Below are positions 53,508-61,843 of a stretch of DNA of 64,000 nucleotides, in pieces. The notes under the pieces are model-generated. The model was not told where the DNA came from. It did no database searches and saw only the letters and a program-made list of their open reading frames with translations. Position 1 is the first letter of the stretch, and every line of letters starts with the position of its first letter. The position numbers were made by a program, and so were the translations under genes. Source of the DNA: Symsagittifera roscoffensis (lineage: Eukaryota > Xenacoelomorpha > Acoela > Convolutidae). The DNA is taken from assembly GCF_963678635.1 (NCBI RefSeq), contig NC_087069.1:31474776-31538775 (forward strand), given 5' to 3'.

Positions 53508-54369
53508 AGAAAAATTGTTGAAAACTAAATACAGTGACAAAGGTCCCGCGTTATTTGGTAGTGTGAACAACTTGATAAAAGCAAGCAATTTGTCGCGAAA
53601 GAAAGTTAAACATTTCCTTCATACTGAACTTGCTTACACGAAATATCGAACTGTGATCCGAAAAACGCCGCGACTCAAGGTCATAGTTTACGATATCGAC
53701 GAAATCTGGTCATTAGATCTGGCCTTTGTTGATAAACTTGCCCAGTACAACCATGATGTTAAGTATCTGCTTGTTGCAGTTGACTGCATGTCCCGCTATC
53801 TCAGAGTGCAACCCTTGAAATCAAAGTATGCTACTACAACAGCAGAAGCGTTCAAACTAATGATAACAACAAAACAACCGGAAAAAGTATGGGTGGACAA
53901 GGGCACAGAGTTTAAAGGGTCCTTCGAAGCATTATGTAAAAAGAAAGGCATAAACACATATAGCACAGAGAGCGAGAAAAAGTCCGCATTCGCTGAGAGA
54001 AATATCCGTTCCTTGAAAAATCTTATTTATAAGTACTTGGAGGATAAATGGACTTACTCATACATTGACAAATTGCAAGATTTTGTCAATGCAATTAATT
54101 CGAGAACAAATCGTGTCACAAATCTTGCACCAAATAAAGTAACTAAAAAAGATGTTCCTCGCCTGATTTCATTAAGAGCAGAACAGTCTTTGAAGTTAGT
54201 TCGACGTCCAAAGCTTTATGTTGGTGATTATGTTAGACTTGCCAAAGTAGACATACGTTTTCGCGAGGGTTACAAACAATCGTTCACCGATGAAGTGTTT
54301 GAAGTTTTTGACATACCAACACGAAATCCCCCAACATACAATTTGATTGATTCTAACAGAACCGATTGA
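53209..54369 (+). CDS. Polinton rve-type integrase
   Basis: 386 residues. The conserved part begins near residue 105 (KIEEKLLKTKYSDKGPALFG, then NLSRKKVKHFLHTE). Catalytic core: IWSLDLAFVDKLAQ (first Asp), VWVDKGTEFKGSF (second Asp), and SEKKSAFAERNIRSLKN (Glu). A chromodomain-like end follows (YVGDYVRLAKVDIRF). The first 100 residues overlap the preceding ORF and may not be used. The C-terminus is shifted: near 54350-54358 the typical ending continues in the +1 frame (EPIEGKFYESKLIRV) up to 54426, overlapping the next start. A one-base indel or sequence error is likely. It inserts the element into the host chromosome. Confidence 0.9.
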   Translation: MPNTRFSQRLLTLKRNENPDPQEPAQHRPLGRKKVVQTLREVKNTNEKVSAVIEKPKTKNVKKSQKKALTHTERPITIQILQRQKRRRRKQNNGKITKIEEKLLKTKYSDKGPALFGSVNNLIKASNLSRKKVKHFLHTELAYTKYRTVIRKTPRLKVIVYDIDEIWSLDLAFVDKLAQYNHDVKYLLVAVDCMSRYLRVQPLKSKYATTTAEAFKLMITTKQPEKVWVDKGTEFKGSFEALCKKKGINTYSTESEKKSAFAERNIRSLKNLIYKYLEDKWTYSYIDKLQDFVNAINSRTNRVTNLAPNKVTKKDVPRLISLRAEQSLKLVRRPKLYVGDYVRLAKVDIRFREGYKQSFTDEVFEVFDIPTRNPPTYNLIDSNRTD

Positions 54370-54419
54370 GGGAAAATTTTACGAGTCTAAACTGATCCGC
54401 GTTCTGAAGAAGGACAATC

Positions 54420-55313
54420 ATGACTGAGGGCACTTCCGACAGCCTTTTCACCCATAATGTTCCCCCTTCCTTCACAATTACCCTAGTTTCATCTGCATCA
54501 ATGAACGTTTTTAAGGATAACACTCTGGCCAACTTCAAAAATCTCCTGAGTGAAGAAATAAATTTGCAAGGTCAATGGAGAGTAGCAGTTACAGAAATTA
54601 CCTTCCCTACTCAGATAAACAACGTAACTGACAACAACATTGTGTACTACAAAAAAGATCGCGTTATAGCAAGCATGAAAGTTGAGAAAGACAAGATCTC
54701 CAGACCTTACCTTGGAGAAACAGCAAAATTAACAAAAGGAGAATATACGAGCATTGATCAAATACTGGACGAGATTCGTCGAAAGACAGAATTAGAGAAA
54801 TTGGATTACGTAATAGATCCAATAACCAAACATCTTTCCTTATGGCTGCATTATTGGGAAGGTATAACTTTTTCAAGCCCGCAAATTCCTAGTCTACTTG
54901 GATTCAAAGGCGTCAGAGATGGAACTGGTTATCATATAGGTTACAAACAAGGAAGCACGAAACATAGCACATTCTCTACCCAAGATCTTATTGCTGACTA
55001 TCCCGTTGATGTATGCGCTGGTACTCAGCTTATGTTTATTTATCTGGACATAATTCATTATCAAATAGTCGGAGACACAAAAGCACCCCTTTTACGAGTC
55101 ATTGATACAAATCGTCGAGTGAAAAACGGTTACGCATGTACAATTGAACCGAATCATCGTAAAGTGTTTAGTAATTTGGATTTTAAAAAACTTTTGGTCA
55201 ATAATATTTCCAATATTTCTGTGAACTTGCGCACAGAAACTGGAGGACTTGTTCCTTTCGCTGGAGGGGGAAAAGTTCTTCTGACTTTGAAATTTCAAAA
55301 GTTTAGCAATTGA
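54420..55313 (+). CDS. Polinton minor capsid protein (penton-like)
   Basis: 297 residues. The N-terminal block (FTITLVSSASMNVFKDNTLA, then LQGQWRVAVTEITFP) and the C-terminal QLMFIYLDIIHYQIVGD and LLRVID motifs fit the single-jelly-roll penton protein of Polintons/adintoviruses. It would form the capsid vertices. It lies directly after the integrase and before the basic core protein and major capsid, the usual assembly block. Confidence 0.82.
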   Translation: MTEGTSDSLFTHNVPPSFTITLVSSASMNVFKDNTLANFKNLLSEEINLQGQWRVAVTEITFPTQINNVTDNNIVYYKKDRVIASMKVEKDKISRPYLGETAKLTKGEYTSIDQILDEIRRKTELEKLDYVIDPITKHLSLWLHYWEGITFSSPQIPSLLGFKGVRDGTGYHIGYKQGSTKHSTFSTQDLIADYPVDVCAGTQLMFIYLDIIHYQIVGDTKAPLLRVIDTNRRVKNGYACTIEPNHRKVFSNLDFKKLLVNNISNISVNLRTETGGLVPFAGGGKVLLTLKFQKFSN

Positions 55314-55318
55314 TCAAA

Positions 55319-55726
55319 ATGGATTCATATTACCACAACCAAGCAAACCTACCACATTTCTCGGGGCATTATAGACAACGAGGCAGTGGCTTCGGTGCAT
55401 TAGCCTTGGGAATAGGAAGAGTCGCACTTCCACTGGCTCGAAAATTTGTGATACCAGCGGCTAAAAAAATCGGAAAAGAACTACTTCTTCAGGCAGCTCC
55501 AGAACTGATAGAAGTTGCAACAAAAAGAAAACGTCCTAAGCAGGCACTCAAAAGCACCGTTAGAAAAACAATCAAAAAGCAAGTAGGAGGAGGAAGTAGA
55601 TCTCGGAAAAGTCATCCGAAAAGAACGACGGCGTATAAACGAAAAACGAGACGCGTCATTCCCCGAAAACGAACTGCACAGAGAAGTCGCTCCGATTTCT
55701 TTACAAGGGTTAAAAATGATTTCTAA
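55319..55726 (+). CDS. Basic virion core protein (pVI/pX-like)
   Basis: 135 residues from the ATG at 55319; an upstream TTG at 55310 is not needed. N-terminal part has a Gly/Ala-rich amphipathic stretch (GSGFGALALGIGRVALPLAR) as in adenovirus-like membrane-lytic or core proteins, and the second half is strongly Lys/Arg-rich (KRKRPKQ, KRKTRRVIPRKRTAQRSR). It would condense DNA in the virion. It overlaps the major capsid start by 11 bases. Confidence 0.7.
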   Translation: MDSYYHNQANLPHFSGHYRQRGSGFGALALGIGRVALPLARKFVIPAAKKIGKELLLQAAPELIEVATKRKRPKQALKSTVRKTIKKQVGGGSRSRKSHPKRTTAYKRKTRRVIPRKRTAQRSRSDFFTRVKNDF

Positions 55727-57032
55727 TTTAATCCCGAGTGAAGCAACTCACAGCTCCTTGGACTTATTTGAGAAACCGCCTTTACTTGTCACTTTTGAAA
55801 ATGCATTCACCCAAAAAATTGGACCTTCCTACTCTCCTGATGGTCCTATGCTCGAGTTTGAAGTACTCGGCGACAGAAATAATTTCATCGATCTTCAACG
55901 TACTCGTTTGGAAATAGTTGCACGAATTGTTCGAAGCAATGGAAACGTGCTTCGAACGCATGCTACAGAGGCGGCAAACAGAGATACGCCGTATTTTGTT
56001 AACAATCCTTTATCTTCATTATTTTCTGAGTGTACACTGTCTCTGAATGGTGAAAAAATATCAACTACCAATGCTAATTTTGCCCATAAAAGCTTTATTG
56101 AGACCGAGTTTTCATACGGTAATGATGCTAAGAAAACATGGTTGGCTTGTCAAGGTTATTATTATGAAGAAAATTCATCAGCCATTGACGGTGCTGGAAG
56201 GAGAGCTGATGATGTTACGGAGCGTAAAGGTCTCGTTGCGGCCTCGAGCGAGCTGAAGCTATTTGGTAAAATTGCTTGCGACTTTTTGTCGTGTGACAAG
56301 CATCTACTTAGCGGTGTGACAATAAGATTGTCTCTTAGACGTTCTCCTAATGATTTTGTTGTCATATCTGAAGATGCAGCTAAACACTACAAGGTCCAAA
56401 TAATCGAAGCTAACCTCTATGTCAGAAAGATGACTGTGACTGACTATGTTCTCTCATCAATAGAAAAAACTTTGTTGAAGAACCCGGCAATTTACAATTA
56501 CATCGAAGTAGTACCAAAAACGTTTCTCGCAACTGCAGGAGTACAAAGCTGGCGACAAGAGGATGTTTTTGCAAAAGAACCTGTTCGAAGAATGATAGTA
56601 GCAATGAGCATAAACGAAGCATATTTGGGTACTAATAGAACAAACCCTTTTCATTACCAGAAATTTGGGTTGAATGAGATCATTGTGTACAGAAACGGTC
56701 TACCCATTGCCGGAACTCCCATCTCAACATCAGACAATAAAAGAATTTATTACAATACGCTTGAGGCTCTTGATTTTGTTTTAAACACTAGTCATGGAAT
56801 CAGTCTCGCTAATTATGATAATCATTATATTATGGCTTTTGATCTCACGTCTACTCAGGAGGCTTCACACGATTTTATTCATCCTGAATTGACCAATTGC
56901 ACTATTTCGCTCGAACTCAAGTTTGACGCAGGTCTCGGTAATAACGTCGAGTTATTGTTTATGGGAGAGCGTGCATCAACAGTTTATGTGCGTTCAGATA
57001 GAAAAATTACCAAAAACACTCTTATGACCTAA
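55716..57032 (+). CDS. Polinton major capsid protein (double jelly roll)
   Basis: 438 residues, intact. Motifs typical of Polinton/adintovirus hexon-like capsid proteins: FTQKIGPSYSPDGPMLEFEV, FSECTLSLNGEKIS, SFIETEFSYG, and FHYQKFGLNEIIVYRNG with ISLELKFDAGLGNNVELLFMG-type strands near the C-terminus. It would form the trimeric capsomers. Its presence together with penton, ATPase and protease means the element could encode a virion. Confidence 0.9.
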   Translation: MISNLIPSEATHSSLDLFEKPPLLVTFENAFTQKIGPSYSPDGPMLEFEVLGDRNNFIDLQRTRLEIVARIVRSNGNVLRTHATEAANRDTPYFVNNPLSSLFSECTLSLNGEKISTTNANFAHKSFIETEFSYGNDAKKTWLACQGYYYEENSSAIDGAGRRADDVTERKGLVAASSELKLFGKIACDFLSCDKHLLSGVTIRLSLRRSPNDFVVISEDAAKHYKVQIIEANLYVRKMTVTDYVLSSIEKTLLKNPAIYNYIEVVPKTFLATAGVQSWRQEDVFAKEPVRRMIVAMSINEAYLGTNRTNPFHYQKFGLNEIIVYRNGLPIAGTPISTSDNKRIYYNTLEALDFVLNTSHGISLANYDNHYIMAFDLTSTQEASHDFIHPELTNCTISLELKFDAGLGNNVELLFMGERASTVYVRSDRKITKNTLMT

Positions 57033-57039
57033 GAAAGAC

Positions 57040-57477
57040 ATGGATAATCTTCAACTAGTAGAAATTATTAACCGTTGTAAACATTTGAAACATCGCTTTA
57101 GAGGTGTTTTTCCGGCAGATTTGCCATGCTCTTCAGTACTGAAAAACGATAATACATTCATGATTATGAATGCCTCACCATCGGATCAACCTGGAACCCA
57201 CTGGTTGCTTTTTGCTCAAGCTGGAGGACAGATATTCTTCGCAGATCCTCTAGGTAAACGATTATGTGATTATCCCCTCGTGTACAAGAATATGCGACGT
57301 ACAATTCACGAGGGAAATCAGCTACTGTTGAAAAAACCAATACAATCAGCTGATTCAGTGTTATGCGGACTTTATTGTATTTATGTTGCTCATGTTATAA
57401 TTACAAACAAATTTCCAATAGGTTTCAAACTTAATGATCATGATTTGATAAGATTTGCCAAACATATGTTATTCTAA
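57040..57477 (+). CDS. Adenain-type cysteine protease
   Basis: 145 residues. The catalytic His is in GTHWLLFAQ (about 53), the acidic partner in FFADPLG, and the nucleophile in the CGLYCIYVAH motif (about 109). The PRO of Polintons is homologous to adenovirus protease and matures capsid proteins. It starts eight bases after the major capsid stop and is the last + gene of the assembly block. Confidence 0.9.
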   Translation: MDNLQLVEIINRCKHLKHRFRGVFPADLPCSSVLKNDNTFMIMNASPSDQPGTHWLLFAQAGGQIFFADPLGKRLCDYPLVYKNMRRTIHEGNQLLLKKPIQSADSVLCGLYCIYVAHVIITNKFPIGFKLNDHDLIRFAKHMLF

Positions 57478-57603
57478 ATTAATTTATTGATGTTTTTGTA
57501 AAATTTATAAATTAGTTTTTTTTTTCAATTCATTCTTATTAACAACAAAAATTTTTTTCTGCAAGCTTATGTGAACCGCGAAAAGTTTCATATCAAGTCC
57601 TTT

Positions 57604-57689
57604 GAAATATTAAGGCATGGCCGTTTGGTTTAAGGGGCAATAGCTAACCCGGCGTTGCTCGTCGCTACGCTCCTCGGGAACGCCTCCCG
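57604..57689 (+). repeat. 86-bp inverted repeat, left arm
   Basis: Identical (86 of 86) to the reverse complement of 61039-61124. GC-rich against an AT-rich background, containing an internal GGCGTT/AACGCC stem and the phrase gtcgctacgctcctcggg. Similarity continues imperfectly outward to about 57588 but ends sharply on the inner side. Confidence 0.95.
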
Positions 57690-57741
57690 ATTGTGTAGTA
57701 ACATTTTTTTTTGATATACAAGAGCAAAAGAAAACCAATAT

Positions 57742-58368
57742 TTAAAACTTGAATTTCTTCTCCATGATAAATTTCACAAACAAAGTGTTTGAATCAATTT
57801 CCATACAACCATACCCACTTAAAATTATGTCAATTATTTTAGAAAACTCAGCAGCGTTTTCACCATTCAAAATATTAGTAAAGCGTTCAATTGTTACATT
57901 AGTAATCAGGTCAGTTTGAGTTTGAACAGATTTAGTCTGCGAGCCGAAGCAAACTTGAGGCAATCGTCTGCGAACTGGAACACCACTAACATCTAAGTTG
58001 TTGATGGAGTTATAATTCACAGCTATTTTCAGTTTTTCCATCAGAGGGCCAGACAATTCATAGTTGGAGCAACCCAAAATTAAATATTTGAATGTAGAGA
58101 GAAGACAAGGAACAACGAAGGCTTTTGAAGTCATCTTGTTAAGTAAATCGGTAGACTCTTTCGTAAATTCGACCAGCACATGATAATGTTTTTCGTTGTC
58201 AATCGAATGGTTGCAAAAATCTAATTTATTCGAATGGGAGGATACTGCAAAATTTGCTTTTGAAGCGAAGCCCAAAAAGTTGGGTTCATGATTCAGGATG
58301 AAAAATTTGTAATTTTTACGGAACTGTTTGAAATAATCAGGGGATTGCTCATACATTGCTTCAACCAT
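57742..58368 (-). CDS. HUH-like (Rep-type) protein, tentative
   Basis: 208 residues. YKFFILNHE followed 38 residues later by KHYHVLVEF resembles motifs 1 and 2 of HUH endonucleases (hydrophobic-flanked His-x-His). A downstream FKYLI could supply the tyrosine, but the following Lys of the usual YxxK is absent. There is no helicase domain. If real it would nick single-stranded DNA; alternatively it is an unrelated Polinton protein with a chance His pair. It lies in the inverted-repeat cassette downstream of the PC4-like gene on the same strand, 37 bases apart. Confidence 0.4.
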   Translation of the reverse strand: MVEAMYEQSPDYFKQFRKNYKFFILNHEPNFLGFASKANFAVSSHSNKLDFCNHSIDNEKHYHVLVEFTKESTDLLNKMTSKAFVVPCLLSTFKYLILGCSNYELSGPLMEKLKIAVNYNSINNLDVSGVPVRRRLPQVCFGSQTKSVQTQTDLITNVTIERFTNILNGENAAEFSKIIDIILSGYGCMEIDSNTLFVKFIMEKKFKF

Positions 58369-58405
58369 TGCTTTGAAGTTTCAATAGAATAACGAGTTGA
58401 TAATG

Positions 58406-58765
58406 TTACACAACCCGACAGTTATCATCGTTTTCACTTTCGCATTCCTTTTCAGAGCATGAAGATTTTTTAGATTTGTTTCGCTTTTTTCTAAGTTTCT
58501 CAGTCACGTCGCAGTTTTTTGCTTTCGTCAACCTTTTAATTTTTGTGTAATTGTCCGCCAAGGACTCGAATTCACCAGTTGACAAAGTTATTCCTTGTCG
58601 ATACTTGAAAGTTCCCTCTTTGTCTTTTTTGTACAATTTGATAGTTATGTAAGTACCGGTCTGTGCGAATGTTTTTGCACCGACTCTAACTAAACGTTTA
58701 TCATTCGAAGATATATCCCTAAAATCATCGAAATAGTCTACATCCGTGTCAAGAGAAGCGTACAT
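58406..58765 (-). CDS. PC4/Sub1-like ssDNA-binding protein
   Basis: 119 residues. KRLVRVGAKTFAQTGTYITI, then LYKKDKEGTFKYRQGITLST and GEFESLADNY follow the PC4 fold order: strands, basic loop, and the G-I-x-L-s helix block. A Lys/Ser/Glu-rich tail follows. PC4 proteins bind single-stranded DNA and help transcription or replication. First gene of the leftward transcript, preceded by a TCAGT initiator. Confidence 0.6.
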   Translation of the reverse strand: MYASLDTDVDYFDDFRDISSNDKRLVRVGAKTFAQTGTYITIKLYKKDKEGTFKYRQGITLSTGEFESLADNYTKIKRLTKAKNCDVTEKLRKKRNKSKKSSCSEKECESENDDNCRVV

Positions 58766-58815
58766 TATAAATGAATAAAAACCAACTGGTTTTTAGTGTG
58801 GAACGTTGAAGAATG

Positions 58816-58820
58816 ACTGA
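58816..58820 (-). promoter_or_regulatory. TCAGT initiator, leftward transcript
   Basis: TCAGTCATTC in sense, about 50 bases before the PC4-like start codon. The same ten-base context except the last base occurs at 59350 on the other strand, facing away. Confidence 0.45.
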
Positions 58821-59349
58821 TCACAGTATACGAGACAGATCATGCGCTCCCAAAGTAAAAATTTAGGTGATAAAGTTTACGAGCGCCCTAAGCCATATTG
58901 ATAAGACTTAATCACCAAGGATATAATTTCTTTAACGATAAACCTCTTTTTATATGGGTATTTAGTTACTTTTTCCCCCGGCTATACTCTAAAAATCTTC
59001 TAGTGTTATTTATTGTGACGGTTATTTTAATGACTGTTATGAATCATGGTAATGAATTTCTAACAGCATAACAATGATTGTCTGGCGAACTATCATGAAA
59101 ACTTGATTTTGAGTGCTTTCGCCCGTAGCCACTATAATAAAGCTATCACATAAATCTAAAAAATCGGGTATTCACATTCATTCCTATTATGACCTCAGGC
59201 GTCATGCTTAAAAGAATGAATAAAATTTGATAGCCTCGCCTAAAAAGTTATTAGCTTTGACCTAATTGAACTATGCCACCCCTTTCCTGATCTCCTTCTC
59301 ATTAATAAACTTTTCATACTTTTCATTCTCTCAATTTCATTTCGGTAGT
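58821..59349. other. Divergent promoter region of the cassette
   Basis: Noncoding, AT-rich, between the two initiators. It has no gene and probably carries both promoters. Confidence 0.5.
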
Positions 59350-59354
59350 TCAGT
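59350..59354 (+). promoter_or_regulatory. TCAGT initiator, rightward transcript
   Basis: TCAGTCATTT about 40 bases before the ATG at 59392. A weak TATA-like catact lies about 30 bases upstream. Confidence 0.45.
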
Positions 59355-59391
59355 CATTTCATTTTAACAAAACTTTAAACCTCTTCAAGTC

Positions 59392-60036
59392 ATGACTAGT
59401 CCTTTACAAATAATCTCAGTGTCTGATCGAGAAAGAACAATTATCTACCAAACATACACGAGAGAGTCGATTGCAGTCATCCATCAACAGAAAGAGAGAG
59501 TCTCTCCGTCTACAGCAAGTCCGTTCAATGACTTGGCTCCCCGAAAAAACGACGAGAATCAAAACGAGGAATGGACTACAAAAAGCCATATCATGCTACC
59601 GAACTACCTCCTTGATCACATCGATCTACTTAGACAGAATCGAAAACGAATGTACGAGAGTTGCACTATTCACGAGAGCTATCCGGTATTAGAAAAGACG
59701 GAGATAAACGACACAACCTCGCTCGAGCAGTCTCCAAGAAAAATTCTCTTCGCGTATGACTGCGAGTCAATGCCGTTGTATGAAAATCACGAGGGATGTA
59801 TTCGTGATTATGCAGAGCGCGAAGCGTACTGGGATATTCCGACAGCAATGTCTCCCGAGTCGTTTGTTAGGGGAGCAGTTTCAACTCCAGAACAATCAAC
59901 TTCCTATTCGGATGCTCGGGTTTCATCTAGTGCGGAGACAATTGATCTAGTCACCCCAGATCTCATTCAAGGCACTCCTCCAAATGCAGCTTGCTATGCA
60001 CCAAAAAAGAGAAAACTACAGTTTCGAGGTTTCTAA
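59392..60036 (+). CDS. Unknown acidic protein with C-terminal NLS
   Basis: 214 residues, rich in Glu, Ser, Thr and Tyr, without predicted membrane segment or known domain. It ends in APKKRKLQFRGF, a classical nuclear localisation signal. Mostly disordered by composition, with a more ordered part around HIMLPNYLLDHIDLLRQNRK. It could be an early regulatory protein; not recognised. Confidence 0.5.
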   Translation: MTSPLQIISVSDRERTIIYQTYTRESIAVIHQQKERVSPSTASPFNDLAPRKNDENQNEEWTTKSHIMLPNYLLDHIDLLRQNRKRMYESCTIHESYPVLEKTEINDTTSLEQSPRKILFAYDCESMPLYENHEGCIRDYAEREAYWDIPTAMSPESFVRGAVSTPEQSTSYSDARVSSSAETIDLVTPDLIQGTPPNAACYAPKKRKLQFRGF

Positions 60037-60266
60037 TAACTTAAACAAAAAACTTTCCTTTATTTCAAATATTATTCCAAGGTTTTATATTTTCATTTTT
60101 GTTTGATTTGACTTCTAAGCTGTTTTAACATTACTCTGTGTATATTTTTTGTCTCAGTTTTTATTTGCTTAATAGATCAATTAAAGTTTGCCCCGTATTG
60201 TTGTTTGAGAAAGAATGAGAGAGAGAGAGAGAGATAAATACACTTGCTCAGTAGTGAACCCCATTT

Positions 60267-60359
60267 GGAATATCCTTTTCGGGATATTGCTTTCTTTTCA
60301 AAAGAAAGATAAATATGGAAGGGTCCAACATTTTCTTGTTGGTAGTCCAACCATATTTA
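60267..60359. repeat. Cluster of three hairpins
   Basis: Three successive inverted repeats: AATATCC/GGATATT (60269-60275, 60282-60288), CTTTCTTTT/AAAAGAAAG with a one-base loop (60290-60298, 60300-60308), and TAAATATGG/CCATATTTA (60310-60318, 60351-60359). A fourth, weaker pair (CACTCTCTGT and ACAGAGAGTG) brackets the following 70 bases. Confidence 0.7.
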
Positions 60360-61038
60360 TTTGGCTTTTTTATCAAACACTCTCTGTCCTCTCTCTCATC
60401 ATACTTTGTGCCCGGTGGGGTTAGCCAGGTCTTACGCAAAGTAACAGAGAGTGTTTTAAGCCATAAATCTGAATTATATTACATTCATATACATGTTTTG
60501 GATGTAAAACGGACAATTTTTTGGTAAAAATGTGGAAAAAAAAAAATTATGTTTTTTTTTTTCGAAAAATGAACATGACCCTTAACCCTGCTCAGAAATT
60601 CATGGCAAATTGATTGAGGGTAGTTTCAATGGATTTGGAGAGAAAAAAAATGTTTCCCAATTTTTTTTTCAATAGTTTCACAAAAATCAGATTTTCTAAA
60701 AAAATCACAACTTTTTAAGCATCTACTCTCATTGATTGGGCTATAATTGTTTTTTTTTAATTTCTACGCTTGTCCTAATTACGTATCAGATAGCTCCTAA
60801 AACGTGAACGAATAATTCAAGCTAATATTGAAGGAAAAAAGAAGTTAAAAAATTATGTTTTTTAAATTTCGAACTTGACCAGTAGAACTGTGCTCGAGGT
60901 CCCACAAAACTTAGTAGTTTTTTTGTTGATAGATTTAAAAGATGCTTTTTTAAACATTACTTTTTCTTTTTTCACAACATAAAAAGTTTGAGGTTTTCGT
61001 TTATTTTGAAAAAAAAAATTTCACTTGAAATTACAGAA

Positions 61039-61124
61039 CGGGAGGCGTTCCCGAGGAGCGTAGCGACGAGCAACGCCGGGTTAGCTATTGCCCCTTAAAC
61101 CAAACGGCCATGCCTTAATATTTC
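61039..61124 (-). repeat. 86-bp inverted repeat, right arm
   Basis: Exact reverse complement of 57604-57689. The interval between the arms is about 3.35 kb. Confidence 0.95.
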
Positions 61125-61824
61125 GAAGGACATGATATGAAATGTTTCACGGGACACTGAATGGCATGAAGGAAACTTTGATTCCGATATCTTTTACACA
61201 TTCAAATGACAATCTATGCTTATCATGCATCGGTAACTATCAAGGTGTCGAATTTGCAAAATTTTCATTTTTTAAGTTTACTATTTTATTTCAACTTAAT
61301 TAGTTAGTTGAGGGCTTTACTTTCTGAATACTTTTATCTCATGTTTCTACTTTTTATTATACCTATTTACGCAAACCAAGAACTGGGCTTGAAATCATTA
61401 GGAAATTACTGTTTCACGGTTAAAATTAGTCAGAAAAAGTTTTAGGCTCTATCTGAATCATTCTAAGCTTTAAATTTTGTAATTTATTGCTGAAATGTTA
61501 ATTGAAAGTCTAAACCAGTCCCCTAAAAAAGCCAAAACTTTATCGCTAACCCTTAAAATTAACAGCAAAAGTTTGAGGCTGTAAATGAATCAGTTTTTAG
61601 TATACAAAACCCCTGCACTTGAGCAGAGTGATGAGACATATAGAGCTTAAAGCTAGAATAAACCCTGTTTTTGGAAAGGAAAGTACTTATTGCCAAGACG
61701 GCGAAGTATAACTCTCGTTAATGGCTTCTACTTGCCCTTACCCGCAAAGTTTTTTGGTGCTAGTCACTTCTCGCTTTTGCTTTTTCATAACCAGTTCTAC
61801 TTCTTGAAATTTTCCTGAATTACT

Positions 61825-61829
61825 TCAGT
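61825..61829 (+). promoter_or_regulatory. TCAGT initiator before DNA polymerase
   Basis: CTTCAGTAACTTC, 15 bases before the polymerase ATG, so the leader would be very short. Confidence 0.4.
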
Positions 61830-61843
61830 AACTTCAACAAACA

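Larger units (their letters stand above)
60037..61843. other. Noncoding region between cassette and polymerase
   Basis: About 1.8 kb with a GA-rich run (60216-60234), the hairpin cluster, long A/T runs (60530-61020), the right arm of the inverted repeat and the polymerase promoter. No gene supported. Confidence 0.6.

Noticed and set aside
60215-60527. Overlapping 69-70-codon frames on + and a 63-codon frame on -
   Set aside because: They run through GA repeats and hairpins; composition is not protein-like.
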